From an uncultured Candidatus Altimarinota bacterium (GTDB lineage Bacteria > Patescibacteriota > Gracilibacteria > CAIRYL01), in assembly GCA_947311645.1 (NCBI GenBank), contig CAMZKZ010000029.1, forward strand, positions 1 through 23,681: 23,681 nucleotides of DNA, written 5' to 3'. This document shows positions 22,373-23,681 of the stretch, piece after piece (within the stretch, counting starts at the first letter, position 1; every line of letters starts with the position of its first letter). A program made the translations under genes and the position numbers. The notes beneath the pieces are model-generated. The model searched no databases. It was not told the origin of the DNA and was given only the letters and a program-made list of their open reading frames with translations.

Positions 22373-23611
22373 TTAATCTCTAATATTTCCATTACCAGAT
22401 ATTACATACTTTGTAGAAGTGAGTGCTTCCAATGCAAAAGGACCTCGTGCATGTAATTTTTGTGTAGAAATTCCTATTTCTGCTCCAAGCCCAAATTGTG
22501 CCCCATCTGAAAAGGCCGTTGACGCATTATGATACACACACGCTGCATCAACCTCTTGCAAAAATCTCTCTGCATTTTTCATGTTTTCCGTCACAATACT
22601 TTCAGAATGTCCCAAAGAATATCGTTGAATATGGTCTAATGCTCCTGAAATATCATCAACACGATGCAAAGTAATTGCAGACCGTAAATATTCCGTAGAA
22701 AATAAATCATCAAAACTCTCTTCTGTAAGAGATGATAATACCGATGTATTATAAATTTCTACCCCTTCTTTTTCTAAAAGTGGCACTATATATGCTAAAA
22801 ATCTATCCGCAATATTTGCATGAATCAATACCGTATCAAGTGCATTACACACCGAAACCCGTCGTGTTTTTTCATTTATAATAATATTTTTTGCCATTTC
22901 AAAATCTGCACTTTCATCAACAAATGTATGCACTACACTTGCACCTGTTTCAATAACAGGAACTCTAGAATTTTCTGAAACAAATTGTATTAATCCTTTT
23001 CCTCCTCTTGGAATTAATAAATCTATTTTTCCTTTTGCTTTCAATAATTCTGCTGTATCTTCACGACTTGCATTTTCTATTAACTGCACCGCAAACCCTA
23101 CTCCATACTCTCCTAATACTTCTTGAAATATTCGCGCTAATATTTGATTTGAATATTCTGCCTCTTTTCCACCTTTTAAAATAATTGCATTTCCACTTTT
23201 AAAAGCTAATACAGATGCATCAATTGTTACATTTGGACGAGATTCATAAATCATAGCAATCACCCCTAACGGAACTCGTATTTTACGAATTTTTATACCA
23301 GATGACATGAGATCAGAAGAAATTTCATCTCCAACAAAATCATGCAATTGTGTAACATTTATAATATCGCTTGCTATGGCTGAAATTCGATCTGAAGTGA
23401 GTAATAACCTATCAATCATTTCAGAATTTTCTGTATTATTTTTTTGAAACTTTTCAATATCTTTTTTATTTTCACGTATAATAGAATCAGACTCTTGCAA
23501 CAATTTTTCTGATACTTTTTGTAAAATATTATTTTTTTGCTCTGTCGAAAGTTTTGCAACTGCTTTTGAAGCATTTTTTGCATTATTAAATATTTCTGTA
23601 AAGTTTCGCAT
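22373..23611 (-). CDS. proA: Gamma-glutamyl phosphate reductase
   Basis: A 412-residue NADPH-dependent aldehyde-dehydrogenase-fold enzyme that reduces gamma-glutamyl phosphate to glutamate semialdehyde, the second step of proline synthesis. Seen: PLGVIAMIYESRPNVTIDA (114-132), the cofactor-binding LKGGKEA (145-151), the catalytic cysteine C255 in RRVSVCNALDT, and the C-terminal FGLGAEIGISTQKLHARGP. Full length. proB (glutamate 5-kinase) is not in the window; it may lie beyond 23681 or elsewhere. The ATG is preceded by an A/T-rich leader without a Shine-Dalgarno motif. Confidence 0.96.
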   Translation of the reverse strand: MRNFTEIFNNAKNASKAVAKLSTEQKNNILQKVSEKLLQESDSIIRENKKDIEKFQKNNTENSEMIDRLLLTSDRISAIASDIINVTQLHDFVGDEISSDLMSSGIKIRKIRVPLGVIAMIYESRPNVTIDASVLAFKSGNAIILKGGKEAEYSNQILARIFQEVLGEYGVGFAVQLIENASREDTAELLKAKGKIDLLIPRGGKGLIQFVSENSRVPVIETGASVVHTFVDESADFEMAKNIIINEKTRRVSVCNALDTVLIHANIADRFLAYIVPLLEKEGVEIYNTSVLSSLTEESFDDLFSTEYLRSAITLHRVDDISGALDHIQRYSLGHSESIVTENMKNAERFLQEVDAACVYHNASTAFSDGAQFGLGAEIGISTQKLHARGPFALEALTSTKYVISGNGNIRD

Positions 23612-23636
23612 AAAATAAAGATAAAATAAATTAGAA

Positions 23637-23664
23637 GATTAAAGATGAAAGATTAAAGATGAAA
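23637..23664. repeat. 14-bp tandem repeat upstream of proA
   Basis: Two exact copies of GATTAAAGATGAAA, followed by a purine-rich partial copy up to the window edge. It lies 26 bp upstream of the proA start. No promoter is recognised within it. Confidence 0.8.
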
Positions 23665-23681
23665 GAATAAGAAGAAAACAA

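Noticed and set aside
1..23681. Genetic code 25 (UGA = Gly) as in Gracilibacteria/Absconditabacteria
   Set aside because: gyrB, rnj, ychF and others are complete with no in-frame TGA at glycine positions, GGA and GGT serve glycine, and RF2 with SPF and GGQ is encoded.

Overview
The window is AT-rich (by eye around 70 % A+T) and gene-dense, with short intergenic gaps. It looks like a chromosomal segment of a small-genome bacterium, most likely Patescibacteria/CPR and perhaps a Peregrinibacteria-like relative of the Gracilibacteria. The placement rests on three things: tandem VirB2/TrbC-like three-helix membrane proteins of a kind common in CPR genomes, starts without Shine-Dalgarno motifs, and very strong TAA stop use. 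Long conserved genes (gyrB, rnj, prfB, ychF) read through without in-frame TGA and a UGA-reading release factor (RF2) is encoded, so the code is standard rather than the UGA=Gly code of Gracilibacteria/Absconditabacteria. CGA is a major arginine codon. Lineage is an inference; gene calls are firmer.

Layout. (1) Positions 1-1094, minus strand: two adjacent paralogous VirB2/TrbC-like proteins; the downstream one ends in a 27-bp tandem repeat encoding Gly-X-Y triplets and runs off the window. (2) 1095-1280: divergent control region with inverted repeats. (3) 1281-1799: a lone PorD-like 2[4Fe-4S] ferredoxin gene with its own terminator. (4) 1800-2438: 640 bp without a convincing gene but framed by a TTGACA promoter and a strong terminator, with a 24-bp-arm hairpin inside: a candidate non-coding RNA unit. 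(5) 2439-5447, minus: prfB, a DUF1858 protein gene and a PIF1 helicase gene with a WYL-like C-terminus. (6) 5646-15662, plus: a run of eleven co-directional genes: ychF, an ABC-F ATPase, an alpha/beta-hydrolase, 5-formyl-THF cyclo-ligase, gyrB, a small lipoprotein, nadE, an exported unknown, a CDF metal transporter, an Hsp20 and recX. (7) 15675-18273: a promoter and three unrecognised genes for helical proteins, two of them membrane-anchored. (8) 18274-18624: gene-poor leader region. (9) 18625-20745: RNase J with a 150-residue basic N-terminal tail. (10) 20764-20794: a bidirectional terminator shared with the convergent minus-strand operon proA-proC-trpF (23611 to 20796).

How the genes fit together. 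Most genes are informational or housekeeping (translation: RF2, YchF, ABC-F; DNA topology and repair: GyrB, RecX, PIF1; RNA decay: RNase J), with cofactor (NAD, folate) and amino-acid (proline, one tryptophan step) metabolism. There is no sign of prophage, IS element, CRISPR, tRNA or rRNA. The parts most worth a second look are the collagen-like VirB2 tail, the orphan transcription unit after the ferredoxin gene, and the three-gene helical membrane operon.
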